DNA of 23,662 bases from positions 1-23,662 of the forward strand of contig JALSQD010000084.1 in NCBI GenBank assembly GCA_026985615.1, given 5' to 3'. The notes beneath the pieces were generated by a model, which saw nothing but the letters and a program-made list of their open reading frames with translations, searched no databases and was not told the DNA's origin. This document shows positions 21,370 to 23,662 of the stretch, piece by piece. Each line of letters begins with the position of its first letter. Within the stretch, counting starts at the first letter, position 1. Position numbers and translations under genes: made by a program. The stretch comes from Thermaceae bacterium. GTDB lineage: Bacteria; Deinococcota; Deinococci; Deinococcales; Marinithermaceae.

Positions 21370-23662
21370 AAAGGCGCTAGGTTATTTAAGACTATTGGGC
21401 TTACCTTGCTGGCCCTCAGCCTGGGCCTGGTCTTGGCGGTGGGTACCCCCGCCGGCACCGAGATCCGCAACCAGGCCTCGGCGAGCTACATTGACTCGGC
21501 GGGCCAGTCCCAGACCACGACCTCGAACGAGGTCATCACCGTGGTGCAGCCTGTCTACGGCTTCACTATCACGCCAGACGGCACCGAGACGACTCCCGGC
21601 CAAACCCAGTCCGCTGTACCCGGAGGAACAGCCTACTTCCCCTACACCATCACCAACACCGGCAACACCGCGGACACCATCGCCCTAGCGACCGCGCAAA
21701 GCGCGAGCGATGACTTCGACCCCGCCTCGACAATTTACTTAGACGAAAACTGCAACGGCCAGATTGATCCCGCGGAGTCCTCCATAACCGAGATCAGCCT
21801 GGCGGCCGATGCGAGTGCCTGCCTGATTCTTGCCGCTACCGTTCCTACGTCCGCGAGCGGTGGGGACGAGGGGCTCATCAACATCGAGGGCACCAGTCTG
21901 GGCGATTCCGCCCAGACCGACACCGATAACTGGGCAAAGATTGTGGCCACCGAAGACGCCGCCCTCACCGCCACCAAGTCTGCAAGCCCCACCGGCGAGG
22001 TCGCGACCGACAGCACCATCGCCTACACCATCGAGGGCTCCAACGTCGGTGGCAGCGACGCCTACGCGGTCTCCGGCGTGGTCACGGTAGATGGCAGCGC
22101 AAAAGACGGCATCTTCATCTCCGACCCGATTCCCACCGGCACCACCTACGTTCTGAACACGGCTAACGGAACCGCCGGCGCGGGCTCGGTGTCGGTGATC
22201 TACCAGACCGCGAGCGGCTGGACCGCGATCGAGCCTTCGAACGCCAGCGACGTAACCGCAGTGGGCCTCCTCATCGAAGGCAGCGGCGCCTTCTTCCCCC
22301 AAGGTGCCCAGTATCAGCTCTCCTTCGAGGTGACCGTTGACTCTAGCCTTGCCGCGGGCACCTCCATCGAGAACACCGCCACCGTCAAGTTCGACGCCAA
22401 CGGCGACGGCGACGCTGAAGACCCCGGCGAAACGGTGGAATCCAACCCCACCAGCAACACCGTGGCCATCAGCTACGCGGTGCTTAACGGTCCCTACGGT
22501 GAGCCCGAAGACGATGGTGATACGACAAACGATACTTTCACTTACAACGGCGTAAATTACGAGAAGGCTTACAACGCATCAAACAGCACCGACGATGACA
22601 CCGAGACCATCACCAGCGATGTCTACGGCGGCGACACCGTCTACTTCCCCTTCACCTTGCAGAACAACGGCAACACCGACGATAGCTTCAACCTCGCGGT
22701 AGCCATCGTGGACCCCGATACCACTGATACCATTGACCCCACGACTTGGACCTGCCAGATCGTGGCCTCCGACGGCGTCACCCCAATCTCGGGCGCGGTA
22801 GGCCCCTTCGCTGCGGGAGACACCTTCAACTACGTGGTGAAGTGCACGATTCCCGCGGCCTTCCAGGAGACGGATTCCAATATTGACGCTGCGCGCATCG
22901 AGGTGAAGGCGACCTCGGTTGGCGACTCTACCAAGACCAACAAGGTGACCGGCATCGTCACCGACGTTCAGCCGGGCTACGGTGTGGACATCGACGCAAA
23001 CCCCGGGGATAATGGCGGTGCTACGGGCGACGGTAATCCACCGGCTCAAGTCAAGAATCCCGGTGACACGGTGATGATCCCCTTCGACGTGCACAACACC
23101 GGCCAAAACCCCGACACCTACGATCTCACCACCACCCTGCCCACCGGCTGGATCGGCACCATCTACCCCGATAGCAACTGCGACGGCGCGATGGACGACA
23201 ACCCTGTTCCGGATCCGGTCACCGACACCGGCCTGATGAACGCGGGCGACGCCAAGTGCTTCATCCTGGTGGTCGAGGTCCCCTCAGACCAGGCGCCGGT
23301 TGATCTGGACGGTACCGCGGGCACCAGCGACGACAACGTAGAGATCACCGCCACCTCGAACGCGAACCCGAGCGTCACCGACACCATCTCCACCGACATC
23401 GAGGTCAATGCCGTCTACGCGCTCGCCTTTACCCCCGACCGCAGCGGCACCGTCACCAGCCCGGGTACGATCGTCTACACCCACACCGTTACCAACAACG
23501 GCAACACCAGCGTGGACGTGAGCTTCAGCATCGAGGGGAGCACGCACCCCACCTGGACCTACCAGATCTCCACCGACGGCGGTACAACCTGGACCGATGT
23601 GGCTAGCGGCCAGGTCTCCGACCTGGCGGCGGGCGCGAGCCAGGAGGTCCAGATCCGCGTCA
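21367..23662 (+). CDS. Large multi-modular secreted surface protein, 3' end beyond window
   Basis: The frame is open without a stop from ATG 21367 to the right edge, 765 codons, so the gene is partial. Residues 1-25 are a signal peptide (MKGARLFK, then LTLLALSLGLVLAVG). The mature part begins with GTEIRNQASASYIDSAGQ and continues as repeated beta-sandwich modules of the DUF11 / conserved-repeat type. Module cores read YFPYTITNTGNTADTI, YFPFTLQNNGNTDDSF, MIPFDVHNTGQNPDTYDL and YTHTVTNNGNTSVDVSF. Three modules each hold a cysteine pair: 129/152, 463/493 and 605/631. Acidic loops DENCNGQIDPAE, DANGDGDAEDPGE and DSNCDGAMDDNP resemble calcium-binding sites. The mature protein is rich in Thr, Asp, Asn and Gly and poor in Lys. 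It is probably an S-layer-associated or fibrous envelope protein. The anchor, if any, lies beyond the window. Confidence 0.85.
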   Translation, partial: MKGARLFKTIGLTLLALSLGLVLAVGTPAGTEIRNQASASYIDSAGQSQTTTSNEVITVVQPVYGFTITPDGTETTPGQTQSAVPGGTAYFPYTITNTGNTADTIALATAQSASDDFDPASTIYLDENCNGQIDPAESSITEISLAADASACLILAATVPTSASGGDEGLINIEGTSLGDSAQTDTDNWAKIVATEDAALTATKSASPTGEVATDSTIAYTIEGSNVGGSDAYAVSGVVTVDGSAKDGIFISDPIPTGTTYVLNTANGTAGAGSVSVIYQTASGWTAIEPSNASDVTAVGLLIEGSGAFFPQGAQYQLSFEVTVDSSLAAGTSIENTATVKFDANGDGDAEDPGETVESNPTSNTVAISYAVLNGPYGEPEDDGDTTNDTFTYNGVNYEKAYNASNSTDDDTETITSDVYGGDTVYFPFTLQNNGNTDDSFNLAVAIVDPDTTDTIDPTTWTCQIVASDGVTPISGAVGPFAAGDTFNYVVKCTIPAAFQETDSNIDAARIEVKATSVGDSTKTNKVTGIVTDVQPGYGVDIDANPGDNGGATGDGNPPAQVKNPGDTVMIPFDVHNTGQNPDTYDLTTTLPTGWIGTIYPDSNCDGAMDDNPVPDPVTDTGLMNAGDAKCFILVVEVPSDQAPVDLDGTAGTSDDNVEITATSNANPSVTDTISTDIEVNAVYALAFTPDRSGTVTSPGTIVYTHTVTNNGNTSVDVSFSIEGSTHPTWTYQISTDGGTTWTDVASGQVSDLAAGASQEVQIRV

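Overview
The window looks like chromosome of a thermophilic Deinococcota bacterium of the Thermaceae type (Oceanithermus, Marinithermus, Thermus and relatives). This is an inference. It rests on the very high GC, the frequent GTG and TTG starts, several genes that appear to be read from leaderless promoters (a TANNNT box 5-6 bases before the start codon), periplasmic solute-binding proteins without a lipobox, and a large DUF11-like surface protein. No 16S rRNA or tRNA gene is visible to confirm the taxon.

Layout. (1) 172-930, minus: a D-3-hydroxybutyrate dehydrogenase. (2) 1178-9269, plus: two tandem paralogous ABC importer operons, each binding protein / DppB-like permease / DppC-like permease, each with its own promoter and an intercistronic hairpin, and neither with an ATPase gene. 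The first binding-protein gene appears to have lost its normal ATG start. (3) 9271-11203: a class I glutamine-amidotransferase-like hydrolase and a LysA-like PLP decarboxylase, divergent from a 34-bp gap that must hold both promoters. (4) 15055-11260, minus: an operon of alanyl-tRNA editing protein AlaX, a 72-residue hypothetical and a membrane-anchored penicillin-acylase-family hydrolase. (5) 15208-15915, plus: an AT-richer NYN-domain (PIN-like RNase) gene, probably acquired, behind a structured leader. (6) 17110-15944, minus: an acyl-CoA dehydrogenase. (7) 17292-17666: a small S1-domain RNA-binding protein. (8) 17770-20248: a tungstate-type importer operon (tupA, tupB, tupC) ending in a ModE-like HTH regulator without a metal-binding domain. 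(9) 20245-20556, minus: a small membrane protein. (10) 20695 to the right edge: a two-gene surface-protein locus, a short DUF11-like secreted protein followed by a very large multi-modular secreted protein that runs off the window after 765 codons without a stop.

How it fits together. Most of the window is envelope and import: two peptide/solute importers, an oxyanion importer with its likely regulator, a periplasmic-facing amidohydrolase and surface proteins. The rest is amino-acid, fatty-acid and 3-hydroxybutyrate metabolism. The points most worth following are the large truncated surface protein and its unusual promoter region, the duplicated ATPase-less importer with its start-codon lesion and cysteine-paired permease loops, the tungstate operon's regulator and operator-like direct repeat, the shared leaderless promoter pattern, and the NYN gene with its structured leader. 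I found no CRISPR array, insertion sequence, integrase, rRNA or tRNA.
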